A DNA stretch of 64,000 nucleotides from Arthrobacter glacialis (GCF_002909445.1 NZ_PPXC01000005.1:282569-346568); one strand, 5' to 3'. Counted from the stretch's first letter, positions 52,166 to 63,596 are shown. Numbers and translations are program-made. The notes: generated by a model not told the origin, from the sequence alone.

Positions 52166-53944
52166 CTAGCCCTGCAAGGTCAGGATGGCTGTGGGCGCAT
52201 CCGTGGCGTACTCGGCAATGTCCTCGATCTCGGTGACGTTGTCCAGCTCGGTGCCCATGGAGATGTTGGTGACCTTCTCCAGGATGGCCTCAACAACAAC
52301 CGGAACCCGGAACTCTTCCATGAGCTTCTTGGCTTCGGCGAAAGCGGCCGCCATGTCCTCGGGGCGCTCAACGCGGATGGCCTTGCAGCCGAGGCCCTCG
52401 GCAACCTTGATGTGGTCAACGCCGTAGCCGTTGGTCTCGGGGGAGTTGATGTTCTCGAAGGCCAGGGATACGTGGTAATCCATCTTGAAACCGCGCTGCG
52501 ACTGGCGGATCAAGCCCAGGTAGGAGTTGTTCACAACAACGTGGATGTACGGCAGGTTGAACTGCGCGCCAACGGCCAATTCCTCAATCATGAATTGGAA
52601 GTCGTAGTCACCCGAGAGGGCCACAACTGTCGCTCCGGGCTTGCCGCGGACAACGCCCAGTGCAGCCGGTCCGGTCCAGCCCAAGGGGCCGGCCTGACCT
52701 GCGTTGATCCAGCGGCGGGGGCCGAAGACGTGCAGCATCTGTGCACCGGCAATCTGGGACAGGCCAATGGTGGAAACGTAGGTGGTGTCCTGGCCGAAGG
52801 CCGTGTTCATCTCCTCGTAGACACGCTGCGGCTTCATGGGCACGTTGTCGAAGTGAGTCTTGCGCTGCAGGCTGCCCTTGCGGGTGGCGCACTCATCGGC
52901 CCACTGGCTGTAGTCCGGAACGGTACCCGCCGCCATGCGGTCGCGGGCGGCTTCCAGCAAAACGTCCAGGGCTGCGCCGGCGTCGGACACGATGCCCAGG
53001 TCCGGGGAGAACACGCGGCCGATCTGGGTGGGCTCAATGTCAACGTGAACGAACTTGCGGCCCTTCGTGTACGTGTCCAGACCACCTGTGTGGCGGTTGG
53101 CCCAGCGGTTTCCGATGCCGATGACGGCGTCGGACTCCAAGAAGGTTGCGTTGCCATAGCGGTGCGAGGTCTGCAGGCCAACCATGCCGGCCATCAGGGG
53201 ATGATCGTCCGGAATGGAACCCCAGCCCATCAGTGTGGGGATCACGGGGATGGAGAGCAGTTCAGCCAATTCCACCAGGCGCCCTGAAGCCTCGGCGCTG
53301 ATGACACCTCCGCCGGCAACAATCAACGGGTGCTTGCCGGCCAACAGGATGTCCAAAGCCTTCTCGGCCTGCTTGCGCGAGGCGGCCGGCTTGCTGGGGG
53401 TCATCGGCTCGTAGGCGTCGATGTCGAATTCAATCTCAGCCATTTGAACGTCGATGGGCAGATCCAACAGGACCGGGCCCGGACGGCCGGAGCGCATCAA
53501 GTAGAAAGCCTTTTGGAAGGCTCCCGGGATCTGGCCGGGCTCCTTGATGGTCATGGCCATCTTGGTCAATGGTGCGGCAATGGTCTCAATGTCCACGGCC
53601 TGGAAATCTTCCTTGTGCAGCTTGGCAACAGGAGCCTGGCCGGTGATGCACAGGATCGGCACGGAGTCTGCCCAGGCGGCGTACAAACCGGTGATCATGT
53701 CGGTGCCTGCGGGGCCCGAGGTTCCGGTACAAACACCAATGTTGTCCTTGGCTGCGCGGGAGTAGCCGTCAGCCATGTGCGAGGCGCCCTCAACGTGGCG
53801 GGCCAGGGTGTGGTTGATGCCTCCGTGGTCGCGCATGGCTGCATAGAACGGGTTGATGGCTGCGCCGGGGAGTCCGAAGACCTCTGTGGCGCCTTCCTTT
53901 TCCAGGATCAGAATAGCGGCGTCAACGCTGCGCATTTTAGTCAT
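52166..53944 (-). CDS. gcl: Glyoxylate carboligase
   Basis: Thiamine diphosphate enzyme, 592 aa, joining two glyoxylates to tartronate semialdehyde with CO2 loss. N-terminal [31 protein letters not shown] (Val where other ThDP enzymes have the catalytic Glu, as typical of Gcl), DGYSRA, and the ThDP/Mg motif [22 protein letters not shown] with NNSYLGL. AAGGAG precedes ATG 53944; the frame extends upstream but without support. Confidence 0.96.
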   Translation of the reverse strand: MTKMRSVDAAILILEKEGATEVFGLPGAAINPFYAAMRDHGGINHTLARHVEGASHMADGYSRAAKDNIGVCTGTSGPAGTDMITGLYAAWADSVPILCITGQAPVAKLHKEDFQAVDIETIAAPLTKMAMTIKEPGQIPGAFQKAFYLMRSGRPGPVLLDLPIDVQMAEIEFDIDAYEPMTPSKPAASRKQAEKALDILLAGKHPLIVAGGGVISAEASGRLVELAELLSIPVIPTLMGWGSIPDDHPLMAGMVGLQTSHRYGNATFLESDAVIGIGNRWANRHTGGLDTYTKGRKFVHVDIEPTQIGRVFSPDLGIVSDAGAALDVLLEAARDRMAAGTVPDYSQWADECATRKGSLQRKTHFDNVPMKPQRVYEEMNTAFGQDTTYVSTIGLSQIAGAQMLHVFGPRRWINAGQAGPLGWTGPAALGVVRGKPGATVVALSGDYDFQFMIEELAVGAQFNLPYIHVVVNNSYLGLIRQSQRGFKMDYHVSLAFENINSPETNGYGVDHIKVAEGLGCKAIRVERPEDMAAAFAEAKKLMEEFRVPVVVEAILEKVTNISMGTELDNVTEIEDIAEYATDAPTAILTLQG

Positions 53945-54005
53945 TGTGTACTCCTTGAAAGTCTGTGGTGGGGCCCTGGTGGGCGGTGCTGCTTGAGGGA
54001 GTGGG

Positions 54006-54884
54006 CTATTTGCGCCCGGAGAGTGCGGCGGCCTGCTTGAAGAGGCCGGAATGGTCAAGGGCGCCGTCGCCCTGGGCCACCATTGCTGAGACGAGCTGTG
54101 CAACTGCTGCGCCGAGGGGGACGGTGACGCCGGCTTCGCGGGCGGCTGCTGTGACAATGCCCAGATCCTTGTTGTGGAGGGCCAGTCGGAATCCGGGGTC
54201 GAAGTTGCGGTCAAGCATTTTCTGGCCCTTCTGATCGAGGACCTTGGATCCGGCGAGTCCGCCGCCAAGGACCTTCAGGGCGGCGTTGGTGTCCACGCCG
54301 TAGGCCTCGAGGAAAACGATTGCCTCGGAGAGTGCCTGGATGTTGACGGCCACGATCAGCTGGTTCGCTGCCTTGACTGTCTGGCCTGAGCCGGAGGGGC
54401 CCACATGGACAATGGTTTTGCCCACTGCGCCGAGCACTTCACCGGCGTCGGCGAAATCCTTTGCCTCGCCTCCGACCATGATGGAGAGTACGCCGTCAAT
54501 GGCGCCCTGTTCGCCACCGGAAACCGGTGCGTCCAAGGGCCGGATGCCCGCGGCGACGGCGTCGGCTGCCAGACGCTTGGAAACATCGGGGCGGATGGAG
54601 CTGGCGTCAATCCACAGGGCACCTTTGCGGGCGTTGGCGAAGACGCCGTCGGCGCCGCTGACAACTGCCTCTACGTCGGGGGAGTCCGGGACCATGGTGA
54701 TGATCGCGTCGGCGTCCTTGACGGCGTCGGCGATGCTGGCGCCGCCCAAGCCGCCTGCGGCAACCAGCTTGTCAATGGCGCCCTGGCTGCGGTTGAAACC
54801 GGTGACCGTGTGGCCGGCCGCAACCAGGTTGATGGCCATGGGAAGACCCATGATTCCGAGTCCGATCACTGCAACGTTTGTCAT
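54006..54884 (-). CDS. glxR: Tartronate semialdehyde reductase
   Basis: 2-hydroxy-3-oxopropionate reductase of the beta-hydroxyacid dehydrogenase family, 292 aa. Cofactor motif [20 protein letters not shown], substrate motif [11 protein letters not shown], and [14 protein letters not shown] with the catalytic Lys. It reduces the Gcl and Hyi product to glycerate. AAAGGA lies before ATG 54884. Confidence 0.95.
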   Translation of the reverse strand: MTNVAVIGLGIMGLPMAINLVAAGHTVTGFNRSQGAIDKLVAAGGLGGASIADAVKDADAIITMVPDSPDVEAVVSGADGVFANARKGALWIDASSIRPDVSKRLAADAVAAGIRPLDAPVSGGEQGAIDGVLSIMVGGEAKDFADAGEVLGAVGKTIVHVGPSGSGQTVKAANQLIVAVNIQALSEAIVFLEAYGVDTNAALKVLGGGLAGSKVLDQKGQKMLDRNFDPGFRLALHNKDLGIVTAAAREAGVTVPLGAAVAQLVSAMVAQGDGALDHSGLFKQAAALSGRK

Positions 54885-54922
54885 GATGAATCCTTTGGGT
54901 GGTGTAAGTGTGTAGGGGAGTT

Positions 54923-55714
54923 TTAGGCGGGCTGGCGGATGGCCCAGGCGAAGGCTTCTGCCTGCGGTGACTTGTACTCCAGGCCGATGGCTCCCGTGTA
55001 GCCAAGTGCGCGGCTGCGGCTGATCCACTCGCCGAGGGGCAGCTCGCCCGTGCCCGGTGCGCCGCGGCCGGGGTTGTCGGCAATCTGGATGTGCCCGAAA
55101 TCCTTGGCATGCTTTTCAATCACTGCGGCCACGTCGTCGCCGTTGACGGACAGGTGGTAGAAATCGGCCAGCAACTTGACGTTGTCGACGCCGGCTGTCT
55201 GGGTCTTGGCGATGACGGCCAAGGCATCAGCGGCTGTTTTGATCGGGTAAGCCGGGGTTCCGGAAACGGGTTCCAGCAAGACGGTTCCGCCAATGCTTGC
55301 AATGCCCTGGGCTGCTGCCACTAGGTTTGCCACGGCGAGTTCGTCCTGGGCTTCGGGGCTCTGGCCGTCTTGGCGGTTGCCGTACAGGGCGTTGAATGCC
55401 TTGCAGTCAAGTCGGCCGCCGATCCCTGCAACAACATCGATGTTGTCCTTGAATTCGGCGTCACGGCCAATCCAGGAGACCAGTCCGCGGTCGCCGCCCG
55501 GCATGTCACCTGCATTGAAGTTCAGGCCCGTCAGCTGCACGCCGGCTTCGGTGATGGAGCGCTCAAACGCGGCGACTTCTGCATCGCTGGGAACAGAGCT
55601 GGCAAACGGCCACCAAAATTCGACGGCGTCAAAGCCGGCAGCCTTGGCTGCGGCCGCGCGCTCCAGCAAGGGCAGCTCCGTGAGGAGGATGGAGCAATTC
55701 ACTGTGTACGTCAT
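54923..55714 (-). CDS. hyi: Hydroxypyruvate isomerase
   Basis: Xylose-isomerase-like TIM barrel enzyme, 263 aa, interconverting hydroxypyruvate and tartronate semialdehyde. Blocks: VNCSILLTELPLLERAAAAKAAGFDAVEFWWPF, LNFNAGDMPGGDRG (GD-rich Hyi signature), LLEPVSG, DFYHLSVNGDD, HIQIADNPGRGAPGTGE and GLEYKS. GGAAGGA precedes ATG 55714. First gene of the hyi-glxR-gcl-glxK-allB-E2 operon; two tandem TTTC-N8-GAAA sites lie upstream. Confidence 0.95.
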   Translation of the reverse strand: MTYTVNCSILLTELPLLERAAAAKAAGFDAVEFWWPFASSVPSDAEVAAFERSITEAGVQLTGLNFNAGDMPGGDRGLVSWIGRDAEFKDNIDVVAGIGGRLDCKAFNALYGNRQDGQSPEAQDELAVANLVAAAQGIASIGGTVLLEPVSGTPAYPIKTAADALAVIAKTQTAGVDNVKLLADFYHLSVNGDDVAAVIEKHAKDFGHIQIADNPGRGAPGTGELPLGEWISRSRALGYTGAIGLEYKSPQAEAFAWAIRQPA

Positions 55715-55766
55715 CGTAAATCCTTCCGAAGGAACGTCCATGTCCCCTGTGTGCGTCATTCCACAT

Positions 55767-55802
55767 TTTCACTCTATGGAAATTAGTTTCTGCTTTATGA
55801 AA
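55767..55802. promoter_or_regulatory. Two tandem dyads, probable IclR operators
   Basis: TTTCACTCTATGGAAA (55767-55782) and TTTCTGCTTTATGAAA (55787-55802), both TTTC-N8-GAAA, with starts 20 bp apart (two helical turns), about 50-90 bases upstream of hyi. A related site precedes the malic enzyme operon at 62676. Longer symmetry ATTT.CA/TG.AAAT surrounds the first. Confidence 0.65.
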
Positions 55803-55868
55803 AGTTTAGGCAAGGTGGGGCCAGTAGTCAAGAGGGCTTGGAGGGTTTGGGTGGCGCGGGACACAAAA

Positions 55869-55928
55869 GGCGCCCGGTCCCGCTTTTCGCACCCCGTCAA
55901 CGGGGTGCGAAAAGCGGAACCGGGCGCC
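55869..55928. terminator. Long terminator hairpin after the AAA ATPase gene
   Basis: 29-base arms (55869-55897 and 55900-55928) with one mismatch and a CA loop; GGCGCCCGGT and ACCGGGCGCC at the base. Related in sequence to the hairpin at 57390-57461. Confidence 0.85.
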
Positions 55929-55949
55929 GCGATTGCAGTGCGCTGGCGC

Positions 55950-57338
55950 TTAGCTGCCGGAGATGGGGCCGCTGCCCAGCAAGCTTCGGGTGAGCGCTGC
56001 GCCGTCGTCCATGAGTTGCTTCACGGCACAGGCCAGGTGGGAGTCGCCGGGATCTTCACCCGCCAACGAGGCTGCCACCACTGCCCGCCGGATCAGTTCC
56101 TTCGCCAGGGAGGCGGTGGTGCCTGCCGTCTGCGCGGCAGCGGCCGCCAATGCCGGGCTGGAAAAGTTCAGCATGCGTGAATACAGCTGCAACAGCTCCA
56201 AACGTTCGTGCTCGGAGGGTAACGGGATCTCCACCGCCAAATCAACCCGGCCGGGCCGCTGGGCCAGCGCCCGCTCCAACATGTCAACACGGTTGGTGGT
56301 CAGCACAAAGGCAACATCGGAATCGCTGTCTAGGCCATCCATGGCATCGAGGACCTCAAACAACAGTGGTTGCGGGCCATGGCCAAAACTCCTGTCCTCG
56401 GCGATGAGGTCGCAATCCTCCAACACCACAATGGACGGGGCCAGGGCGCGGGCCAATTTGGCGGCCTCCGAAATGCGGGCCAGGGCGCCGCCGGAGAGGA
56501 GCACCACTGTGGTACCGGCACTTTGGCTCAACAGGTAGCGCACTGTGTGCGTCTTGCCGGTTCCCGGCGGACCGTAGAGGAGCAGGCCTCGCTTGAGATG
56601 CTGCCCGTGAGCCACCAACGCCGGTCCCTGGCGACCTATCCCCAAGGTGTGGTCCTCCACGCGGGCGAGCAGACCGAGGGGCAGGATGACGTCCGCGCGG
56701 GCCAGTTCGGGGCGGCGGATAAAGGTCACTCCGCCCATACTGGGGCCGTATTCACTGACTTGGAGGGAAACGATCTGGCCCTTGAACAGGCTTTCGTGTT
56801 CCATCCGACGGCGTACCTCGGCCAGGAATTTCGCTGCGGTCTCAGGTGTCGCGGCCATGACCTCGGCGGTGGCGAACTGGCGGCCAAAGGTGGGCTTTGC
56901 CTCGCGTTGGAGAACGGCAGCAGCTACGCCGTCGTAGTGGAAAAGGCGCAGTCCCAAGGCAACTGTTTGACGGTGCTCATCCGGGCCAACGGGCTGGTTG
57001 GTGTAGTCCGGCGGGGAAAGCGGGAAGGCTGCCTGCATGGCGGCATGCTGGACCATGTCGCTGAGGGACAGGTGGTTGCGCTGTTCACCGCCCCCAATTC
57101 CCACAAGGCGGGCCCTTGGGTCGCGGCTGGCGATGGCCTCCAGCAGGATGTCCAAATCCGCCTGACGGTGGGGAGGAGCCTGCTCCACCACTATGGGAAG
57201 GTCCACGGGGGCAACACCCAGATGGCTGGACAGCGTTCGCAGCAGCTCATCGCCGCCCTCGACCCGGTCAATACTGGCCAGCGCCAGCTGGGCCAGCGCG
57301 CCAAAATCCTTGATGAACATCCCCAGTTTTTCATCCAT
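55950..57338 (-). CDS. AAA ATPase, BCS1-like Walker B
   Basis: A 462-aa AAA protein. An N-terminal region of about 230 residues without recognised motifs precedes the ATPase core: Walker A YGPPGTGKTHT, Walker B VVLEDCDLI (Glu-Asp order as in BCS1-type AAA proteins rather than the usual Asp-Glu), sensor 1 LTTNRVD and arginine fingers in QRPGRVD; a helical lid follows. No membrane helix, so it is not mitochondrial-type BCS1. Sits between the two ureide operons with its own terminator; role unknown, possibly a chaperone or enzyme activase. Confidence 0.85.
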   Translation of the reverse strand: MDEKLGMFIKDFGALAQLALASIDRVEGGDELLRTLSSHLGVAPVDLPIVVEQAPPHRQADLDILLEAIASRDPRARLVGIGGGEQRNHLSLSDMVQHAAMQAAFPLSPPDYTNQPVGPDEHRQTVALGLRLFHYDGVAAAVLQREAKPTFGRQFATAEVMAATPETAAKFLAEVRRRMEHESLFKGQIVSLQVSEYGPSMGGVTFIRRPELARADVILPLGLLARVEDHTLGIGRQGPALVAHGQHLKRGLLLYGPPGTGKTHTVRYLLSQSAGTTVVLLSGGALARISEAAKLARALAPSIVVLEDCDLIAEDRSFGHGPQPLLFEVLDAMDGLDSDSDVAFVLTTNRVDMLERALAQRPGRVDLAVEIPLPSEHERLELLQLYSRMLNFSSPALAAAAAQTAGTTASLAKELIRRAVVAASLAGEDPGDSHLACAVKQLMDDGAALTRSLLGSGPISGS

Positions 57339-57389
57339 ACGCTGACCCTAACAGGACTGTCAATGCCTCCTGCAGACATTTGCGGGGAC

Positions 57390-57461
57390 AAAAGGCGCCC
57401 GCCTGCACCTTCCACACGCCGTTCGTCAACGGGGTATGAAAAGCGCAAGCGGGCGCCTTTT
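57390..57461. terminator. Terminator hairpin after allE
   Basis: AAAAGGCGCCCGC (57390-57402) pairs with GCGGGCGCCTTTT (57449-57461). The interior (GTCAACGGGGTATGAAAAGCG) is a diverged version of the interior of 55869-55928. Terminates the malic enzyme-aceB-allE operon on the minus strand. Confidence 0.88.
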
Positions 57462-57514
57462 TCGTACCGGCCCCACGCGGTCGTAGTGGCGAGAGAGTTT
57501 GGCCGGAAAACTTC

Positions 57515-58330
57515 CTAGGTGAGGCGGATCTGCCGGTTCATGTCCTTGTACAGCAGGTAGCGGAACTGGCCGGGGCCGCCGGCGTAGCAAGCCTGCGGGC
57601 AGAAGGCGCGCAGCCACATGAAGTCGCCGGCCTCCACCTCAACCCAGTCGTTGTTGAGCAGGTACATGGCCTTGCCCTCCAACACGTAGAGTCCGTGTTC
57701 CATGACGTGGGTCTCCGGGAACGGGATGACCCCGCCCGGCTGGAACGTCACAATGTTCACCTGCATGTCATGGGCCAGATCGGCAGAATCCGTAAAACGA
57801 GTGGTCTTCCAGGCGCCGTCGGTATCAGGCATGGCAGTGGGCTCAACTTCAGCGTCACTGGTCACGAAGGACTTGGCCTCGTAGCCCTCGAGCCGCTCAT
57901 AAGCCTTGCGGATCCACTGGAAGGAGACCACCTCGTCCGAGATGTTTTCCAGACCCCAGGTGGAACCGGCCGCCAGGTAGGCGTAGCCGCCTTCCTCCAG
58001 CGCGTGCAGTTCGCCGTCAAGGGACAGGTTGACCTTGCCCTTGGTGACAAAAACAACGCCTTCAACACCGGGCTCAAATTCGGCCTGGGGTGCGCCGCCA
58101 CCCGCGCCGATCTCAACGATCAGCTGGGAGAAGGTGGTGGAGAACCCGGAGATGGGGCGGGCGATGATCCACGCGCGGGTCTTGTTGAAGCCCGGCAGGG
58201 TGCTGGTCACGATGTCAGTCATGACGCCCTTGGGGATGACCGTGTAGGCCTCCTTGACGATGGCCCGTTCCGTGGTGAGGTGTGTTTGCGGCGGCAGGCC
58301 GCCCTGTGGGGAGTAATACTTGCCAGTCAT
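57515..58330 (-). CDS. allE: (S)-ureidoglycine aminohydrolase
   Basis: Bicupin ureide enzyme, 271 aa, releasing ammonia from ureidoglycine to give ureidoglycolate. N-terminal YYSPQGGLPPQTHLTTERAIV, EPGVEGVVFVTKGKV, and the C-terminal cupin FPETHVMEHGLYVLEGKAMYLLN with Mn ligands (His, Glu, His) are family marks. AAGGAG precedes ATG 58330. Last gene of the malic enzyme operon. Allantoate amidohydrolase and ureidoglycolate lyase, which should flank it in the pathway, are not in this window. Confidence 0.94.
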   Translation of the reverse strand: MTGKYYSPQGGLPPQTHLTTERAIVKEAYTVIPKGVMTDIVTSTLPGFNKTRAWIIARPISGFSTTFSQLIVEIGAGGGAPQAEFEPGVEGVVFVTKGKVNLSLDGELHALEEGGYAYLAAGSTWGLENISDEVVSFQWIRKAYERLEGYEAKSFVTSDAEVEPTAMPDTDGAWKTTRFTDSADLAHDMQVNIVTFQPGGVIPFPETHVMEHGLYVLEGKAMYLLNNDWVEVEAGDFMWLRAFCPQACYAGGPGQFRYLLYKDMNRQIRLT

Positions 58331-58340
58331 CGTTGACTCC

Positions 58341-59612
58341 TTACTTGGAAGTGGATAGTGCCAGCCGCGGGTGCGCCAAGACGGTCAGCTGGGGAATGTC
58401 GAGTCCTGTCAGTGCCGCAACTTCGTCGGCACCAACGGCGCCGCAGACTACTCCGCGCAGGACGAAATTGGCCAGCGCCTTGGCCGTTGCGGGCTCGTCC
58501 ATGACGGCACCTGGGGTTTGTTCAACGTAGTTGCGCAAACGGGCAGCCGACGCCGGCAGGCCCTGACGGTAAAACGCGTAGGTGGCGCTGAAGCGGCTGG
58601 GCAACTGGGCAGCGTGCAAGTCCCAGCCCTGGTAGTAGCCGCGCTCCAGGGAACGGCGCACCAGGCGGCCGTGCAAGGCCCACGCTGATTCGACGCCGTC
58701 GCCCATGGGGATGATATTGGTTGACCCGTCGGAAAGCCGGATCCCGGTTCCGGCCACAGCCAACTGCATGACTTCCTTGGCGAAATCCGCAACCGGGTGT
58801 TCCATCGACTGGTACTCCGCGGAAACCTCCAAGGAGGCGCTGTAGTCATAGGTGCCGTAGTGCAGCGCGCTGATTCGGCCAGGAATCTCGTGAGCCAATC
58901 GTGCCACCGGAGAGGTGCCGTCCGCGCCGAGGATGAGCTGAGGGGTTTCCACCTGCACCTCAAAACGAAGCCGGCCGGCGGCAAGGCCGTGGATCTGCTC
59001 CAGGCGGCTGACGGCAAAGTCCATGGCCCGGACCTGGTCAACCGTGGTGACCTTGGGCAGCGTCAGGACCAACCCGTCGGGCAGCCCGCCGGTCTCCACC
59101 AGTGTGGAGACAAACAGGTCAAGGGTGCGGATGCCGCGGGCCCGGGTGGGGGCTTCAAAGCACTTGAAGCGGATGCCGATGAACGGCGGCGCCGTGCCCT
59201 GAGAAACTGCCGTGTTCACGGCGCGGGCGGCGGTGATGGCGGCTGCATCCTCCGCATCATCACCGCGATTCCCGTACCCGTCCTCAAAATCCAGGCGCAG
59301 ATCCTCAATGGGCTCCGCCGCCAACTTGGTTGCGACCCGGGGGGCCACGGCGGCGGCCAGTTCGTCATCCTGGCCCAACAGGGAACCCAGACGCTCCAGC
59401 CCGCCGTGGTTGCTGGCCAGGGACCTGGCCTCATGTCCCCAATCAGCGGCAAGGGTGGGAGTGAACTTGTCCGCCGGCACATAGACGGTGTGCACGGGTT
59501 GGCGGCTGCCGTCGTCGCCCGGGTAATTGCGGTCCAGCAACGCATCGGTGGCGCTCAGTGAATCTTCAATGTGCGCCAGATCCGCGGCGGAAAGTGAAAG
59601 GTGGACAGCCAT
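58341..59612 (-). CDS. Aldolase/citrate lyase-like protein (DUF6986-like)
   Basis: A 423-aa TIM-barrel protein distantly like HpcH/HpaI aldolases and citrate lyase beta: LRLDFEDGYGNRGDDAED (acidic metal region), FIGIRFKCFEAPTRARG, LTLPKV, FEVQVETPQLIL (metal Glu), ISALHYGTYDYS. I associate it with the family labelled DUF6986. ATG 59612 begins 2 bases after the malate synthase stop, so it is firmly part of the glyoxylate operon and may act on a glyoxylate- or malate-derived acid. Activity is unknown. Confidence 0.8.
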   Translation of the reverse strand: MAVHLSLSAADLAHIEDSLSATDALLDRNYPGDDGSRQPVHTVYVPADKFTPTLAADWGHEARSLASNHGGLERLGSLLGQDDELAAAVAPRVATKLAAEPIEDLRLDFEDGYGNRGDDAEDAAAITAARAVNTAVSQGTAPPFIGIRFKCFEAPTRARGIRTLDLFVSTLVETGGLPDGLVLTLPKVTTVDQVRAMDFAVSRLEQIHGLAAGRLRFEVQVETPQLILGADGTSPVARLAHEIPGRISALHYGTYDYSASLEVSAEYQSMEHPVADFAKEVMQLAVAGTGIRLSDGSTNIIPMGDGVESAWALHGRLVRRSLERGYYQGWDLHAAQLPSRFSATYAFYRQGLPASAARLRNYVEQTPGAVMDEPATAKALANFVLRGVVCGAVGADEVAALTGLDIPQLTVLAHPRLALSTSK

Positions 59613-59614
59613 TT

Positions 59615-61218
<1,604 letters not shown>

Positions 61219-61222
<4 letters not shown>

Positions 61223-62625
61223 GACTGGGTCCTTTCGGTGGTGTTGCTTGCAGCGGCGGCAGCAACTGCAGAAGCGACGTCGCCGGCCACGTGCGGGTCG
61301 AAAACGCTGGGAATGATGTAGCTGGCGTTAAGTTCGTCATCAGAGACTCGGTTGGCGATGGCCTCTGCTGCTGCCACAAGCATATTCGGTGTGATGTCCG
61401 ACACGCCGGCATCCAGGAGTCCGCGGAAGAAGCCGGGGAAGGCCAGCACATTGTTGATCTGGTTGGGGAAATCGCTGCGGCCGGTGGCGACGACGGCGGC
61501 GTGCCGGGCTGCGATGACCGGGTCAACCTCGGGCGTGGGGTTGGCCATGGCGAAGACGATCGCGTTGCTGGCCATGGCGGCAATCTGCTCTTCGCCCAAA
61601 ACATTGGGTCCGCTCACGCCAATGAAGACGTCGGCGTCGGTCATGGCCTCGTGGAGGGTGCCGTCGAAGTTGTCCGGGTTCGTGTTCTCAGCCAACCAGG
61701 CGCGGTGCTCATCGATGTGGGTCTCGTTGCGGTGAACGGAACCGTTGCGGCCACACGCCACAATGTTGGTGGCACCCTGGGCGATGAGCAGCTGGATGAT
61801 GGCGTTGCCGGCAGCGCCGACGCCGGCGACGACGATCTTCACGTCCTGAATCTTCTTCTCCACCACCTTCAAGGCGTTGCGGAGGGCTGCCAGGGTCACG
61901 ATGGCCGTGCCGTGCTGGTCGTCGTGGAAGACGGGGATGTCGAGTTCTTCGCGCAGGCGCTTTTCAATTTCGAAGCAGCGCGGTGCCGCGATGTCCTCAA
62001 GGTTGATGCCGCCGTAAACGGGGGCCATGGCCTTGGCAATCATGATGATTTCCTCGGTGTCCTGGGTGTCCAGGCAGACCGGCCAAGCGTCGACGTTGGC
62101 GAACTGCTTGAAGAGCGCGGCCTTGCCTTCCATGACGGGAAGTGCAGCGGCCGGGCCAATGTTGCCCAAGCCCAGGACGGCTGAACCGTCCGTCAGTACT
62201 GCGATGGTGTTGCGTTTGACAGTGAGGTTGCGTGCGGCTTCGGGGTCTTCAAAGATGGCCATGCAGACGCGGGCGACGCCGGGGGTGTAGGCGCGGGAGA
62301 GGTCGTCACGGTTGCGCAGTGCAACCTTGGGAACGACTTCGAGTTTGCCACCGAGGTGCATCAGGAAGGTCCTGTCGGAAACGTGCAGGACTTTGACGCC
62401 GTCGAGTGCGTCCAGGGCTTCCTTGACGCGGTCTGCATGGGCGTCGTCGGTGGTGTTGGCGGTGATGTCAACAACGATGCTTTCGTGGCGGGACTCGGTG
62501 ACGTCCAGCGCCGTGACGGCCGCACCTGCGGCGGCGACGGCGGTTGCCAATTCGCTGGTGACGGTGAAGTTTGAGGGAGCCATGACTCGCAAGGTAATCG
62601 AGTTGCCGGGACTGGGATTCGCCAT
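61219..62625 (-). CDS. NAD(P)-dependent malic enzyme with ACT domain
   Basis: Oxidative decarboxylation of malate to pyruvate, 468 aa. An N-terminal ACT domain (about 8-80) suggests allosteric control. Then [45 protein letters not shown] (catalytic Lys), [17 protein letters not shown], the nucleotide loop [12 protein letters not shown], and [16 protein letters not shown] precedes ATG 62625. First gene of the operon; with AceB it turns glyoxylate plus acetyl-CoA into pyruvate. A TTTC-N8-GATA site lies 50 bases upstream. Confidence 0.95.
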
Positions 62626-62675
62626 TGAAATTCCTTCTCTAGGGCCCGGGGAGGGCTGTCGACATTTACGATTGT

Positions 62676-62691
62676 TTTCGTATTATGGATA
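62676..62691. promoter_or_regulatory. Probable IclR operator before the malic enzyme operon
   Basis: TTTCGTATTATGGATA agrees with the hyi upstream dyad TTTCACTCTATGGAAA at 12 of 16 positions, including TTTC and TATGGA. It lies in the divergent region shared with the iclR gene. Confidence 0.55.
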
Positions 62692-62831
62692 TTATTATCT
62701 ATCTGGTGGAATTTCAAGCCCATCGCCAATTTCCCTGCGGTGTGCCGCCATGCGGTAAGTTGGATTATTGAAATATTCGTGTCACCATGCGGATATCAGG
62801 CGGCACCATCAAATACCTAGGAGTCGGGCCC

Positions 62832-63587
62832 ATGGCTGCAAAAGCGAGCGGCGGCGTACAGTCCGTGGAACGTGTCTTTGAACTGCTTGAACTCATCACC
62901 GAGGCAGGCGGAAACGTGACACTCAGTGAGTTGTCATCTTCGACTGACCTGCCGCTGCCCACCATCCACCGACTGTTGCGAACGCTGGTCTCACTGGGCT
63001 ACATTCGCCAGCTCCCGAGCCGCCGCTACGCCTTGGGGCCGCGGTTGATCCGCTTGGGTGAAGGTGCCACCAAGCAGTTGGGGGCACTGGCGCAGCCGCA
63101 ACTGAAATCGCTGGTGGACCAGCTGGGCGAAACAGCCAATATGGCGGTTCTGGATGACGACATGGTCATTTACATCGCCCAGGTGCCGTCCCCGCACTCC
63201 ATGCGCATGTTCACCGAGGTGGGCCGCCGGGCGCACACACACGACACAGGTGTGGGCAAGGCCCTGCTGGCGCAGCTCGACGACGACGTGGTGCGCGGCA
63301 TCATCGCCCGCCAAGGGATGCCCCGACCCACCAACAAGAGCATCGGGACCATCGAAGAATTGCTGGCTGACCTCAAGCTCATCCGTGAGCGCGGCTACTC
63401 CATTGACGAGGAAGAGCAGGAACTGGGTGTGCGGTGCTTCGCCATGGCTGTACCCAACTCGCCCACACCCACGGCCATCTCCGTCTCCGGTCCCGTGCAA
63501 CGCGTGGATTTGGCCTTCTCCGAGCGTGCCATTCCGGTGCTGCGCCGGGCCGCTCAGGTGATCTCTGACGAGCTCAACCGGAACTAG
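62832..63587 (+). CDS. IclR-family transcriptional regulator
   Basis: A 251-aa regulator. Winged helix (about 8-70: VQSVERVFELLELITEAGGNVTLSELSSSTDLPLPTIHRLLRTL) and a GAF-like effector domain (about 90-250) with VIYIAQVPSPHSMRMFTEVGRRAHTHDTGVGKALLA and GVRCFAMAVPN. AGGAG (62819-62823) is 8 bases before ATG 62832. Divergent from the malic enzyme operon; AllR-type IclR proteins sense glyoxylate or allantoin in other bacteria. The shared dyads at 55767-55802 and 62676-62691 support it as the regulator of both operons. Confidence 0.93.
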   Translation: MAAKASGGVQSVERVFELLELITEAGGNVTLSELSSSTDLPLPTIHRLLRTLVSLGYIRQLPSRRYALGPRLIRLGEGATKQLGALAQPQLKSLVDQLGETANMAVLDDDMVIYIAQVPSPHSMRMFTEVGRRAHTHDTGVGKALLAQLDDDVVRGIIARQGMPRPTNKSIGTIEELLADLKLIRERGYSIDEEEQELGVRCFAMAVPNSPTPTAISVSGPVQRVDLAFSERAIPVLRRAAQVISDELNRN

Positions 63588-63596
63588 TTTTCCGCA

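Noticed and set aside
52741-53124. Plus-strand frames inside gcl
   Set aside because: Arg/Gly/Cys-rich out-of-frame translation typical of GC-rich shadow frames.
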